Shown here piece after piece: positions 9,916 through 20,981 of a DNA stretch of 64,000 nt. The stretch is from the NCBI GenBank assembly GCA_037974665.1, contig CM075764.1, forward strand, positions 88,158,825 through 88,222,824. The letters are read 5' to 3'. The stretch's first letter is position 1, and every line of letters begins with the position of its first letter. The notes beneath the pieces were generated by a model. It ran no database searches. It saw only the letters and a program-made list of their open reading frames with translations, and had not been told where the DNA came from. The DNA is from Ehretia macrophylla. Its lineage: Eukaryota; Streptophyta; Magnoliopsida; Boraginales; Ehretiaceae. The position numbers and the translations under genes were made by a program.

Positions 9916-11075
9916 ATGGCTACAACCTCAAGAAAGTTTGGAATCGAGAAATTTGACGGGAGGAGTAATTTCAGTCTCTGGAAATCAAGTTCAAGCCACT
10001 CATGGTGATGCAAGGTCTATAGAATGTTGTTGAAGGAAAAATTTCAGAAGAGATGAAACCCGAGGAGAATGAAGAGTTACAAGCGAGAGAAATAAGCACA
10101 ATACACATGACAATAACAAATGATGTATTGTTGGAGATTGTTGAGAAGACGACAGCAGTCGAGGCTTGTAAGGCTTTAATGGATCTTTATGCATCTAAGT
10201 CTCTTACAAATCACCCCTACCTGAAGAAGAGATCGTATAATCTCCAGATGAAAGAAGGTACGCCTATTGAGGAACACCTTGATGTATTTAATTCTATTGT
10301 GATGGAACTAAAGAACATAGGTGCCACCGTTGATAATGAAGATCAGGCTCTCATATTGTTGTGTTGTTTACCACACTCATATGAGAATTTAGTGGATACT
10401 CTGTTATATGAAAGGGATAAAATTACTTTGGATGATGTGAATTTTGCACTGAAATCCAAAGATCTTTAGAAGCAATTCTCGGGAAATAATGTGGAAGTTC
10501 TAAGGGATGGTTTAGTGAGTAAAGGGGAAACACATGGGAGAGGGAGGTCTTCGAGGAAGTCAAAATCAAAATCAAGAGATAAAAGACATTGTTATTAATG
10601 TGGGCAACTGGGTCACTTGAGGAAGGATTGTCCGAATAGAGAAAAAGGTAGAAGTTCAGCAAATGTAGTGAATGCTGCTAAGAGCGAGAGTTCTAGTGAC
10701 GCAGAGGTTTTGACTGTCAATACTGGATAGTGGCAAAATCAATGGATTCTCAACACAGGTGCGTCGTTCCACATGTGTCCTAGGAGGGACTGGTTTTCTT
10801 CTTACTCTAAGAAGAATGAGAGGGTCTACCTAGGCAATGGTTTCACTTTGAAGGTGATCAGAACAGGTATTATGAAAGTCAAGATGTTCGATGGCATTGT
10901 TAGATCTTTCAAGTGTTGGCATGTCCCAAAGTTGAAGAAGAACTTGATTTCTCTTGGTCGTTAGAATTCTTGTGGTTACAAATTTAGTGGCGAGAATGAA
11001 GTTCTGGAAGTGACGAGGGGTTCTGAGATGCTCTTGAAAGGGATTTTGAAGAGAATGTTATATGTTCTTTAGGGG
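9916..11075 (+). pseudogene. Copia gag-protease remnant (UBN2-type gag)
   Basis: An ATG at 9916 opens MATTSRKFGIEKFDG, the usual copia gag N-terminus; a frameshift and a stop follow before about 10025. The longest open part (10053-10469) reads as a UBN2-type gag with ALMDLYASKSL, LKKRSYNLQMKEGTPIEEHL and LLCCLPHSYENLVDTLLYER. At about 10588-10632 a CCHC knuckle reads CY-stop-CGQLGHLRKDCP, broken by TAA. The protease region (10733-10965) has WILNTGASFHMCP, where the catalytic Asp of D(S/T)G is Asn. The pre-integrase start LLKGILKRMLYVL follows. Several stops make it non-functional. Confidence 0.85.
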
Positions 11076-11078
11076 AGT

Positions 11079-11815
11079 ATGGCTAAAGGTGTTGGGGTGG
11101 CAGCTACTGATTCAAATTGCAATGTCAAGGAACAGGTGGAACTAGGTGATACAGTTCCAGGGGTTCTGAATTGTAACAGACAGGGCAGTTCAGTTCAGCC
11201 GACTGAGGTACATGAGAAATTTTTATCTCAGGGTGCGCAGTGCAGTTTTGAGAAGCAGGGATGACAGGTTGAAGAATCTCACAGAGAGGGGGATGCGGAT
11301 TTGATGGCTTATGCTTTGTCTGCTGCAGAAACGAGTGTACATGAGCTAGGCTCCTAGGGTGAGGTTGGTTGTCCAAGTGCATCTCAGTAGGTTGGTGTTG
11401 CGGGTGAAGTAAACATTCTTTACAAAGGTTTATCTGAGGACGAGGTGGAGCATTTGTTACATGTTCCGTGTTCGAATGTTGGTAGCATTGGAGGTGCTAT
11501 GGGCTACACTCGAGATGATGTTTCACAGGCAGGCAGTGTTGGTAGCGGGGACATGGCACTACGGGGACATTGGAGTTCTGTGAAAGAGTTTCTCAAATGT
11601 CTGCAGGGCATTGCAGGTATTGGTCCAGTCTTCGGGGTGACCAAGGTGATACCGAGAAACAGGTTCAGGCGGCGTGGCTGGACTTGGAGTGGTATATGCA
11701 TTGCAGAGCAGTGAGCCCTCGTGAGGGGGCTGAGTCCTGATGGGGACTGTTTGCAGGGAAATGAGAATGGATGACTTTCCTTTATGATGATAGAGCGAAT
11801 ACAGTCCAAGGTGGA
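11079..11815 (+). other. Unrecognised GC-richer segment replacing pol in Copia element 1
   Basis: Where integrase, RT and RNase H should be, there are about 740 bp of less AT-rich sequence. Its short open frames (11079-11264, 11445-11714 and minus-strand 11504-11809) lack any motif I recognise. It could be remodelled pol, captured host DNA or leftover spacer. Its position between the pre-integrase stub and the polypurine tract shows it travels with the element. Confidence 0.5.
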
Positions 11816-11819
11816 GATT

Positions 11820-12104
11820 TGTTGGGCTATGACTCGTATTTGTAGTTAATTTATAATTATCTTATAAGCCCATTACCTAGAACCGTAAGGATTACCTATA
11901 AATAAGTCTTATGACTATTGTAATAGGTGTAGCAAAACAAGAGATGTGATAGGCTTTGTAAAAGAGTGCTTGTGTAACGTATTCATCATATAATGAATTA
12001 TTCTCTTGTAGCCCGTTGACGTAGACTTTAGGCCGAATCACGTAAATCTTGTGTTCGTCTTAATTTCTTGTTTTTATGCGTTATTACCCTGGATTATCCT
12101 AACA
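11820..12104 (+). repeat. 3' LTR of Copia element 1
   Basis: 285 bp, TGTTGGGCTATG..CCTAACA, directly after the polypurine tract and followed by the CAAAG duplication. Confidence 0.92.
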
Positions 12105-12109
12105 CAAAG

Positions 12110-12888
12110 AATAATTGTTATTATTTTTACAACATGAATAACTTTTAAGTGTTTAATAGTTTATAATTTATTAATGAAGTAAGAGCTAATGCCTACATAT
12201 GTAAATCAAATCATAGTTGTAGAAGAATTGGTGTAAGATTGGACATTGGAGAACAAAAGATATATATAATCGATAGGCAATTAATATTAATGATCGCATA
12301 GGTACTTGGAAATTCAATTAAATATGATAGATAAAAATATTGACATAACTAATTATTCTGAGAAGAAATTCAATCTATAGATCCGAAGAGGTTTTATATC
12401 AACACATATTGAAAATTTTCCCTCCATTTATATACTAAATGTAAATATCATTGTTTAATTGGGGATAAAATTATCGTCGCTTAGTCAAGGCTAAACAATA
12501 TGGATATTCCATACAACACCGATTACCTAGTAATACTATATTTTTCTCTTTATACAATTAGATCTAAGGCATTAATTCATAACCAGCAGAAGCATAACAT
12601 GCAATTCTTTTTTATTTTTTATTTTTTATTTTTCGTTTTTGTATAGACTGATTCGTACATTAGCGCTCCATGTGTAGTATTTCGATTATAATTTTATTAT
12701 CGTCATAACGATTTCTTTAACAACCATAAGAATGCATATAGAAAAACTCGTTAAGTGGTATTTCAACATATGTTTTTGTCGTCATAATTAATGACTTCTT
12801 TAAGAACTGTAATTCTCTTCTAAAATTCACTATTTTAATAAATAAAAAAGTCAAACTTCTCATTCAATTAAATCGAAGAATGTCATAT
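12110..12888. other. AT-rich intergenic, no supported gene
   Basis: No motif-bearing ORF, repeat family or RNA gene was seen in this interval. Confidence 0.5.
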
Positions 12889-12896
12889 CTCATGAG

Positions 12897-13755
12897 CAGT
12901 GGCAGATGCAGATTAGGGTTAGTGGAGACAACAACACCCATCGGTGGAACCACATGGCTCTCAGGTGGCGTCGGTGTACCCCCTGAGTTTATATAAAACT
13001 AGCAATGGCACCAGGATAGGTGTGGAGGTAGTCAAGCATTTGCAATAGTCCAAGTCTGAGAAAGACTAGCCAAAATGGAGCGAAGGGATTGGTTCGGGAG
13101 ATTCAAAAATTTGTCCTTTTATTTAAATTGGAGAAGTTTATAAAATATTGATAAAGGGAGTATCAAAATATCCAACAAATATCTGATTTAGTTTTGATAA
13201 CAAGTTATGTTAATCGAATTCGGATATCCTATTTTTCTCACTATATTTTTTCTTTCTGACCAACCAATGTGGGTTGGATTCTTTTTATCAAAACCAAAAA
13301 ATACAAAGCGATAAAAAATGACGTTTTATTAAATGAAGAGAAAGAATGAGGAAAAGGGAGAAAATAAAGAGATTGAAAAGAAAAATATAGGAAAAAATGC
13401 ATAGTTTTTATCAAAGGAATAATTAGATAGTGATCTTATCTGATCGAGATGAAAATATAAGAAAATTGCATAATCTTCATATAAAATTTCATGTGCAAAT
13501 GATTTCCTTAGAATCCCGATTACTGATTCCAATACTGTAATGCATCGCTAGACTCCTGGTGTTTGACTCCGCCATTGGCAACACCCAGTAGTTTAAAAAA
13601 ATGTTAAAAAGTTTTTGTATTTAAAAAAAAAATTAAATATCTATATATTCTTACTTAAAAAGAGTAACAAATCCTTACTAAAAATATATGTACTCATATA
13701 ATTAAAAAATTATATTTTTTATATCTCACTGAGAAGAATTTCTATATCCACTCTA
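12897..13755. mobile_element. Possible hAT-like non-autonomous element, degenerate
   Basis: It starts CAGTGGCAGATGCAG and ends near TATATCCACTCTA, with imperfect inverted ends. Flanks are CTCATGAG (12889-12896) and TTCATGAG (13756-13763), 7 of 8 matching. The part at 13565-13750 (GACTCCGCC, AATGTTAAAAAG, ATATCTCACTGAG) resembles the interiors of the GGGGCGGAG MITEs at 4475 and 14811. The ORF at 13329-13532 (-) is an AT-rich artefact. Other interpretations are possible. Confidence 0.4.
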
Positions 13756-13923
13756 TTCATGAGTAGTGACCTCCTTATGTTAAAACAAGATAACCATGGA
13801 TGATGTATCAGATAGACTGAATACTACGTTCAAAAAAGGGGAAAAAATGACAATCAGATCTCAATGTTCATTTTATGTTTTGTGGTCCATAAGGTTTAAC
13901 CTATGGAATCCTATTATTTTTTT

Positions 13924-14340
13924 GGGTAGATTACCTATTTAGTCTTATATTTTTATCATTTATTTCAATTTAATTCTTATTTTTTAAAATATATATTTTT
14001 AGTCTTGTATTTTTACAATTTATCTCAACTTACTTTTTATCTTTCAAAATGTACTCTTTTAGTTCCGTATCTTTTTTATTTTTTTCAACTTAGTCGTTAT
14101 TTTTTAAAATATATCTTTTAGTCATGTGTTTATTTCGTTAGATTTTTGGACAGAAAAAATGGTGGAGGACTAACGCAGACTATAATGACAAAGATATTAG
14201 GCTAAAATGGTACATTTTGAAAGATAAAGACTAAGTTGAGACAAATAGTAAAAATACGAGACTAGAAAGGTACATTTTAAAAAATAAAAACTAAGTTATG
14301 ACAAATAATAAAGATACGAGATTAAATATGTAATTTACCC
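13924..14340. mobile_element. Foldback (long-TIR) element, copy B
   Basis: The left end GGGTAGATTACCTATTTAGT mirrors the right end TTAAATATGTAATTTACCC. Each arm is about 190 bp and built from repeated TTTAGTC-TTGTATTTTT-ATTT modules, inverted about a centre near 14140. It shares the centre motif TTATTTCGTTAGATT with copy A at 7752. There is no ORF. A Mutator-like foldback is likely; the TSD is not convincing. Confidence 0.75.
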
Positions 14341-14534
14341 TGTTCCTTTTTAAGCATTTTTTTCATAACAAGGGATTAGCTTATTTGTTTGATTTAAAAT
14401 GCACAAATAATCACTAATCAATTTCTTTATTTAAAACTTGAACGACCAAAATGTAAAAACTAAAAGGTTAAACTAAATTATAATTTTTTGTAAAGAACGA
14501 AAGAACTTTTGGTTGTAAAACCCTATTAATGAAA

Positions 14535-14580
14535 TATTTTTCCTTCTTTTGACCAAAAAAAATATATATTATTTTTCCTT
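14535..14580 (+). mobile_element. Tail-only retroinsertion with 11-bp TSD
   Basis: TATTTTTCCTT (14535-14545) and TATTTTTCCTT (14570-14580) flank CTTTTGACCAAAAAAAATAT..., a short 3' end ending TTGACC plus an A-rich tail. Confidence 0.6.
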
Positions 14581-14810
14581 GTCGGCTAGCTAACTCACAA
14601 TTCGCAAGCCAAGTCTCAACCCTTTAGTCAACACTTGTAAGGACGGAGAAGTCAGACAAAATAATAATAACAAAAATGTATGGGCCCACATTCTTGTAAG
14701 AAGGAGTGGCTCATAAAAAACTAATCCATTAATAAATGATGTGACTAATTTCAGTTTTTCATCTATTTATGATTCCGCCCCAGAGGCATGGTCAAATAAT
14801 AGTTTGGTAA

Positions 14811-15166
14811 TAGGAACGGAATCAGAAATTTTTGTTAGTGAAAATTAAAATTTATAATTTTTAAATTATATGAGTATTTTTTTTCACTGTAGACCAATTA
14901 ATTTTTTTAATTAAAAATATATAGATATTTAATTTTTTTAAAAAAAATACATAGAAATTTTAATATTTTTATGGGTCAGTGGGGTTAAAATCTATAATTT
15001 TTGAACTATACGAGTACTTTTATTTTTCAGTGGAAGCTAATTAATTTTTTTAACTAAAAATACATAGATATGTAATTTTAAAAAAAAAAATACATATAAA
15101 TTTTAACATTTTTATATATCAGTTGGGGCTACAGCTCCCACTGGCCCTTACGTGCCTCCGCCCCTA
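14811..15166. mobile_element. hAT-like MITE, relative of the 4475 element (inverted)
   Basis: The right end CTCCGCCCCTA (inverted TAGGGGCGGAG) pairs with the left end TAGGAACGGAA. Flanking 8-mers TTTGGTAA and TTTTATAA match at 6 of 8. The interior again holds two tandem versions of the AT-rich block with CACTG/CAGTGG spacers and AATTAATTTTTTTAA, in the orientation opposite to 4475-4854. Confidence 0.7.
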
Positions 15167-15344
15167 TTTTATAAAATTATTTTTACAAGATCTTAGAGTC
15201 GATATTCTTTATTATTTTTCTTCCTTAATTAATTTAGTATATATGTGAAAAAGTATCACTATACTTAAAAATTTATATGTTGATGATCGGACTCTATCAA
15301 AATAATTCAGTGATTAAATTACATCAATTAAGTTCTCATATCAT

Positions 15345-15367
15345 TAAAAAAAAAAAAAAAAAAAAAA
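15345..15367 (+). repeat. Poly(A) run
   Basis: Uninterrupted A-run of about 22 bases. No retroelement body could be assigned to it. Confidence 0.9.
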
Positions 15368-15429
15368 TCTATCTATGATGGCCCTTTCGATTTCTGTGAT
15401 ACCAGCGACCAAATTAGTAAAAATTCTAA

Positions 15430-15691
15430 GGGCAAGCTCAATAGAGGACTCTAAAATATAAAGCTTTTCATTTTTGGGCATTTTTGTACTTTTTTAGAGC
15501 CTCATACCCTAAAAAGTAACATTATTCATAGAAAAAGTATGTGGGGTCCACCACTTTTGGGCTAAAAGATGCTAAAATAGTGTTCCGGGCTCCAAAAAAT
15601 TCTACAAATTTAAGATATGAGACTCTAAAAAAATATAAAAATACCCAAAAATAAAAAATTTTATATTTTAAAACTCTTATTGAGGATAGCC
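15430..15691. mobile_element. Tourist-like (PIF/Harbinger) MITE
   Basis: 262 bp with about 85-bp inverted arms: the left end GGGCAAGCTCAATAGAGGAC corresponds to the inverted right end GGCTATCCTCAATAAGAG. It is flanked by TAA (15427-15429) and TAA (15692-15694), a 3-bp TSD typical of PIF/Harbinger. Non-coding. Confidence 0.7.
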
Positions 15692-15699
15692 TAACAACT

Positions 15700-16404
15700 C
15701 AAATAACCGACCACTTAATTAAGACATTGAAACTTTTGATATGTGCACGGTCAAATATCCCCATACATGACAACTTAATTTGCTGTTTTCTCAATAGTGC
15801 GACCCGCGATATTTACACTTGCTTGACGAAAAACGCATCGTCGTCACCTAATTCTCCTCTAATTCATCTGAAAGCTAGAAGAAGGTAGCTAGTCAATTTT
15901 ACTGTAGACTCCTAACTTAAACGTAAAACACATTTATCGTGAAGCAAATAATAACGTGTTCTAACATAATTTTTTAAAAGTACATTACTTGAATAGCCTC
16001 TGTGAACCAATTTAAATCTAATTTAAACTAAGATAAAAGAGGTGAAAGATCTTTTAAAATAATCAATGCATAACTTTTTATAGTTAATGCTTCCGTAAGC
16101 ATTTAGTTGTCATTGAATTTGAATCACACCAACTAAGTCTCCCTTTAAACCAAACCCCCGCAAAAAAAAGGAAAAAAAACAAATAGTGTAATGGTGCACA
16201 AAACACCTCGACATTACAAATACTCCTTTGATTATATACGGAGGCTACCCTTTAAAGATGGCGTGTACTCAACCATAGAAAAAAAAAAGTTTTTTATTTT
16301 CTTGTTAAAAGAAAAATAATTATTATATTAAACTATTTTACTCTATTAGTGAATATTTTAACCCTTCTTATTCTATCCGACCTTGAAGTTCTGGCTCGTC
16401 CACT
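15700..16404. other. Upstream region of the PLA1 gene
   Basis: AT-rich non-coding DNA. No TE ends were recognised here. It must hold whatever distal promoter the PLA1 gene has, but no specific cis-element can be called with confidence. Confidence 0.5.
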
Positions 16405-16407
16405 AAT

Positions 16408-16416
16408 TATATATAG
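16408..16416 (+). promoter_or_regulatory. Candidate TATA box of the PLA1 gene
   Basis: TTATATATAG lies about 95 bases before the ATG at 16509. It is followed by a pyrimidine (CT)-rich leader at about 16445-16492, a common plant 5' UTR pattern. The position fits a transcription start near 16440. Confidence 0.55.
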
Positions 16417-16508
16417 TTTGCTACCCTCTCTACATACCATATCAGCCTCTCTCTCTCTCTGTCTCCTACTAACCTCTCTCTACTTCTCTCTCAGTGTGGA
16501 ATCAAACC

Positions 16509-17873
16509 ATGGTTTCGGCAATGCTCAACAACATGCCAAATTTGAACACAAAATGTGCTACATTTATAAGTGGTGGTTTGCCTCAGGCATGTTCTGTTAC
16601 TCATGTATCGTTAAAAACCTCAAACGATGCCTCTTCAACAAGGCAAGTAGCCAATGCTTCCACACTTGCACCAAGAGTATCAACAAAGGTTGGCGAAAAA
16701 TACTCAAGACTGGCTCGGCTGTGGAGGGAGATTCAAGGGTTGAACAACTGGCAAAACCTAGTCGAACCCTTGGACCCTCTCCTACGGCAAGAGATCATCA
16801 GGTATGGCGAACTTGTCACCGCTTGTTACAAGGCTTTCGACGTTGATCCCAACTCGAAACGCTATTTAAACTGCAAATATGGCAAGAAGAACATGTTGCG
16901 TGAAGTCGGGTTAGGCAATTCGGGTTACGAAATCACAAAGTACATTTATGCAACTCCTGATATCAACTTTCCAATCCAAAATGGTGCATGCCATGGTAGA
17001 TGGATCGGCTATGTCGCCGTGTCTGACGACGCCGCAGTTAAGCGTCTAGGCAGAAGGGATATAGTCGTTACATTCCGCGGCACGGTTACGAACAACGAGT
17101 GGATAGCGAACTTAATGAGTTCATTGAAGCCTGCGCGTCTTGATCCGCATAATCCTAGGCCTGAAGTGAAAGTAGAAGCTGGATTTTTAAGCTTATACAC
17201 TTCAAACGAAAGTGATTGCAAATTCGGACTCGAAAGTTGTCGAGACCAGCTTCTTTCTGAAGTCTCTCGTCTACTAAACAAATACAAAGGTGAAGAAATC
17301 AGCATCACTTTAGCAGGCCACAGCATGGGGAGCTCATTAGCTCTCCTTTTTGCTTACGATCTAGCAGAGCTTGAATTGAATCGTCGCGACGACGATTCGG
17401 ATAATGAAATACCAGTGACGGTTTTTTCCTTTGGAGGGCCGAGAGTTGGTAACTCTGGCTTCAAAGAAAGGTGTGAAGAGTTGGGAGTAAAAGTTTTGAG
17501 AATTGTTAATGTAAATGACCCCATAACTAAGCTACCTGGAGTTGTTTTCAATGAGAATTTTAAGGTACAGTTTGGTGTTTTTGGTGAAAAATATGAGTTT
17601 CCATGGAGATGTTCGTGTTATGCTCATGTGGGTGAGGAATTATTGTTGGATTTTTTCAAGATGCATGATCCATCTTGTGTACATGACATGGGAACCTATG
17701 TCAGCTTGCTTAAATGTCCTACGACGACCTCGCAGGTGGTTCGAAAAGAAGGCGCAGATTTCCTCAACAAGGCCAAAGATTTTGTGATCACGACTGCGAA
17801 AAATCTCGAAAGCCTGCCGTGGAAAGATGCTGCACTCAATATGGTGAACTTGGACCAATCCCAAAGGGCATGA
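16509..17873 (+). CDS. Class I phospholipase A1, plastid-targeted (DAD1/DONGLE-like, PLA1-I alpha type)
   Basis: Lipid acyl hydrolase of the alpha/beta-hydrolase (Lipase_3) fold. Family members cleave sn-1 acyl chains of galactolipids or phospholipids in chloroplasts, and some feed jasmonate synthesis. The protein is 454 residues and encoded without introns. The start is the ATG at 16509 in a good context (AAACCATGG); the open frame upstream has no ATG in position. Residues 1 to about 60 are Ser/Thr/Ala/Asn-rich with few acidic residues, consistent with a transit peptide. The catalytic domain includes [17 protein letters not shown] and the lipase box GHSMG (nucleophile Ser272, 17322-17324). 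Asp337 in [10 protein letters not shown] and His373 in CSCYAHVG complete the triad. Lengths and spacing match the family. I judge it intact and functional. The subgroup (DONGLE/I-alpha rather than DAD1 or I-gamma) is my reading of motif similarity only. Confidence 0.95.
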   Translation: MVSAMLNNMPNLNTKCATFISGGLPQACSVTHVSLKTSNDASSTRQVANASTLAPRVSTKVGEKYSRLARLWREIQGLNNWQNLVEPLDPLLRQEIIRYGELVTACYKAFDVDPNSKRYLNCKYGKKNMLREVGLGNSGYEITKYIYATPDINFPIQNGACHGRWIGYVAVSDDAAVKRLGRRDIVVTFRGTVTNNEWIANLMSSLKPARLDPHNPRPEVKVEAGFLSLYTSNESDCKFGLESCRDQLLSEVSRLLNKYKGEEISITLAGHSMGSSLALLFAYDLAELELNRRDDDSDNEIPVTVFSFGGPRVGNSGFKERCEELGVKVLRIVNVNDPITKLPGVVFNENFKVQFGVFGEKYEFPWRCSCYAHVGEELLLDFFKMHDPSCVHDMGTYVSLLKCPTTTSQVVRKEGADFLNKAKDFVITTAKNLESLPWKDAALNMVNLDQSQRA

Positions 17874-18130
17874 TTCACTTGTAGATATCAACATAGTATA
17901 TAATTTTTTTAATTTTTTAATTTTTTTAGGATGGAGAAGGATATGGGTTGAACTAATAACAACTTATTACAAAATGTCACCATTTGATTATTTTACCTTA
18001 CTCTTAGGTGTACTGTATTTTATATGTTTGTTGCCGTCAAGGTTGGTTCATATTGTAACATAGAAACAAACATTTGACTCGTGTAAGCTTTTCTTTTTCT
18101 TCTTACGATAAATTCACACTAGGTAGAATA
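17874..18130. other. 3' flank of the PLA1 gene
   Basis: AT- and T-rich downstream region, where the 3' UTR and polyadenylation site would lie. No canonical AATAAA was seen close to the stop. Confidence 0.4.
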
Positions 18131-18240
18131 ATATTTTTTGATTCAAAGAGAAGTTTAAGGTCATACAACGTAATCAATAAGACTTGAGTTTGAAACTTCT
18201 CCAATATAATGAGTAACATTACCATTAAATCAAAACCCTA
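18131..18240 (-). mobile_element. tRNA-derived SINE, copy 2 (diverged)
   Basis: On the minus strand the order is TTTAATGGTAATGTTACTCA (A-box-like), AGTTTCAAACTCAAG (B-box-like), ATTACGTTGTATGACCTTAA, then an A-rich tail (T-run at about 18132-18137). This is the same architecture as copies at 5661-5790 and 27395-27516. Confidence 0.6.
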
Positions 18241-18393
18241 GTAGCTAGGTAGAACAATATTAGATCTACTTAAAAATTAAAAATTTCATGGTGCAGTAAC
18301 GCATGCACCATAACATACACTCGAAGTCACTCAAGAATTATAAACTATTTGTGATGAAAATACACAATATCAAATTCGAGACCTTTAATTGTA

Positions 18394-18642
18394 ATGAGTC
18401 AGCTACCTGAATGTCATGAGGTTATGTATACTACTCAAATTGGTTGTATAGACAGATTACGATTTATAGCTAATAACACAAAATACTACCTGCATATAAT
18501 CCAATGTTGTAACGTACCTAACACAGTCTTTGGGAACGTTCACAAAGAAGTCAATGGAACTTATCTTAGTTTCTTCTTTGAATTTCATGCCGACCGTAGT
18601 TGTAGCATCTTCACAACTACTTCTACTTAAGTAGTTAACCAT
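18394..18642. other. Unassigned short ORF pair
   Basis: Open frames exist on both strands (18394-18630 plus, 18457-18642 minus). Neither product shows a motif I can name. The composition is somewhat less AT-rich than the surroundings, so a decayed gene or TE fragment is possible. Confidence 0.3.
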
Positions 18643-20008
18643 TTGATTATCTAATTTATTCGTACTCCTATAGCCAATTCTTTTATTTATGCTTCGAAGG
18701 TTGTCACATAGGTTACCCCAAAATTTAATAACCTAATACCATAAGGATTATGATCTTCTCATAACTAGTATTATATTATTACATTATAATATTATTGTAT
18801 TTTAGTTATACATTCTACTCAAAATATTTAATATTTCACTTTCTCTCCTATTTTTTATAATTTAAAATTTAAATAAATAACAAAAATATAATACTAAATA
18901 ATTAAAATAAAGTATTAATTAAGGGAAGATATTAATCATTACAATATGGCATGATGCTGTAAGAGATAGTAGAAAGTAAAGATAAATGGAATTAATGTGA
19001 CGTGGATCACTAGTATTTTATAATGGAATGAAAAGTTATCTTTTGAATCTCTAAAGATTAAATATACAAATGCATCGAAATAAATAATTTCATAATGTGT
19101 ATTATTCTATTATAAAAGATCGTAGAAGTTTCTATTTTAATTAAGAAATAAGTAAAAATTTATTTTGGAATATCCTAAGAAGAAAGAGAAGATGAGATAA
19201 TAAGAAACAACATGATCCAACCTTAGAACGAATATTGACTTTTATTTATCTCACTTTTTTGTTGTTTTTAGTATGGACTTTATGGATGTAAACAGAAAAG
19301 CTTGTCCACACATCTGTTACTGAGTTGGACAATCCTATATGATTTATCCACATGCCAATCCTATTCATGAGTATCAAAACACCATATTATGAGAAATTGT
19401 CACTGTGTCAAAGCTAAGGGCCTCAGTTACCTCAAATTTGATAACAACTATCTTTTGATTTCTTCTTTATCTATTTATTTTGTTTTTGTAAAAACTACAT
19501 TGAGATTTCAGAATCAAATTAGTGTCCCCGCTGTAAGTGTGAGAAATTGGAAGATCAATTATCATGAGTGACATTTAATAGGTGTTGTACAGATTACGTC
19601 TCTCTTAAATAAATAAATAAAAAGGACATGGGGCATGGAAATTCCCACCGTACCATTCGATGTACTCAATCTCTCAATAAATCCATAGTATATTATTAAT
19701 TTCGACTGGTTTCCCGTGTCATCGCCACCATCCCTCAACAAGGTTGGTTTTTCATCTAGCATTCGACCGTTTGACTTACTCACAGATATTTGGGTTACAC
19801 ATTTATGGAGCTCACCTTTTCATTTCACAGATTGAACTGCCGAATGCCACATTTAAGAATTTTATCCCTCAACATGCATGATTATGAAAGTGGCTGAGAC
19901 ACACGACTAATTCAAAAGAAGAGAAGACCATCGTTACCCAAGGAGGTATAAACAACCCCACCAATTTTGTGAAAAGGGTATATAATTCGAAATATAAAGA
20001 AAAGAAAA
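18643..20008. other. AT-rich intergenic, no supported gene
   Basis: Long AT-rich stretch. ORFs at 19389-19571 and 19562-19783 have no recognisable features. Confidence 0.5.
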
Positions 20009-20971
20009 GGGTATTTTTGATCTAAACCCCTTCAAAATTTTAAAAAAGAGACTTGGATCCCATGCTTTTTATTAAGTTTGACACAGACCCCTTCTATTAG
20101 GGGTCTGTGAAGTTTTCTGTTAAAATCACATGAAATTTCATTTATACCCTCACACTAATATCTCACCCAACGTTCAAGCTCTCCTCCTCCTCCTCCTCCT
20201 TTTCTTCTTCTGTAACTCTTATTTATCTCTAACATACACACAAGATGCTTAGCAAACAAAACACACCACAACACACGGCCTAAACACCACACATACTACA
20301 GTCCCCATACAATTTTTTTGGCCACTTATATATCTATATATACACACATAGATATCTATAGACACCCACATACATATTTGTGCGCGTGTTTTTCATTGGT
20401 TTTGTGGTGTGTGTGAATTGTGATTTATGTGTGGTTTTGTGGAGTGTGTGTGATTTCAGTGTGGGTTTGTGTTGTATGTGTGCCCTTGTAAGTGTTATGT
20501 GTTCTTTTTTTTCTAATTATGTATATCTATAGACACCCATATACATATTTGTGAGTGTGCTTTTCAGAGGATTTGTGTGATGTGTGTGATTTATGTGTGG
20601 ATTTCTGTAGTCTGTGTAATTTCGGTGTGGGTTTATGCAGTATGTGTGCCATGTTTATGAGACTGTTATGTGTTGCTAATTAGGTTGTGTATGCTATTTG
20701 TTCTTTGTGTTTGATGGTGCGTGCAAGGGAAGAAGACGGAGAATGATGCCGGGTGAGAAGAAGAAGAATGGTGAGTGAGTGAGTGGGTGGAGTGAGTCAG
20801 TAGGTGAGTTGGTGTTTCGGTGCGATTCAGAGGGTATAAATGAAATTTCATGTGATTTTAACAAAAAACTTCACAGACCCTAACAGAAGGGGTCTGTGTC
20901 AAACTTAATAAAAAGCATGGGATCCAAGTCTCCTTTTTAAAATTTTGAAGGGGTCTAGATCAAAAATACCC
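20009..20971. mobile_element. Mutator-like foldback element with 10-bp TSD
   Basis: Inverted arms of about 142 bp (20009-20151 and 20830-20971) begin GGGTATTTTTGATCTAAACC. They are nearly identical and themselves contain a hairpin (CACAGACCCC..GGGGTCTGTG). The element is flanked by GAAAAGAAAA at 19999-20008 and 20972-20981. A 9-10 bp TSD with long TIRs is the Mutator/MULE signature. The interior (about 680 bp) is non-coding, with a (CTC)n run near 20181 and a 172-bp tandem duplication. Confidence 0.85.
20352..20692 (+). repeat. 172-bp tandem duplication inside the foldback
   Basis: ATATCTATAGACACCC begins at 20352 and again at 20524. Both units are GT-rich (TGTGTGTG-type) and diverged from each other. 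Confidence 0.75.
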
Positions 20972-20981
20972 GAAAAGAAAA

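Larger units (their letters stand above)
8664..12104 (+). mobile_element. Ty1/copia-type LTR retrotransposon, pol-deleted, TSD CAAAG
   Basis: Two LTRs (283 and 285 bp, TGTTGG..CCTAACA) are flanked by a perfect 5-bp duplication CAAAG (8659-8663 and 12105-12109). After the 5' LTR, ACTGATATCTAGAG is a decayed initiator-Met-tRNA primer site (consensus TGGTATCAGAG). Before the 3' LTR, CCAAGGTGGAGATT is a typical copia polypurine tract. The interior is only about 2.9 kb: gag, a zinc knuckle, a protease-like segment and the start of the pre-integrase region. No integrase, reverse transcriptase or RNase H can be read. The terminal structure shows it integrated as a unit. Many differences between the LTRs argue for an old insertion. 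Confidence 0.9.

Noticed and set aside
16349-16846. 165-residue ORF overlapping the PLA1 start
   Set aside because: Shadow frame: it runs from the PLA1 5' leader into its coding sequence in another frame.
17009-17326. Minus-strand ORFs within PLA1 (also 17354-17551 and 17640-17894)
   Set aside because: Antisense shadows of a well-supported CDS.
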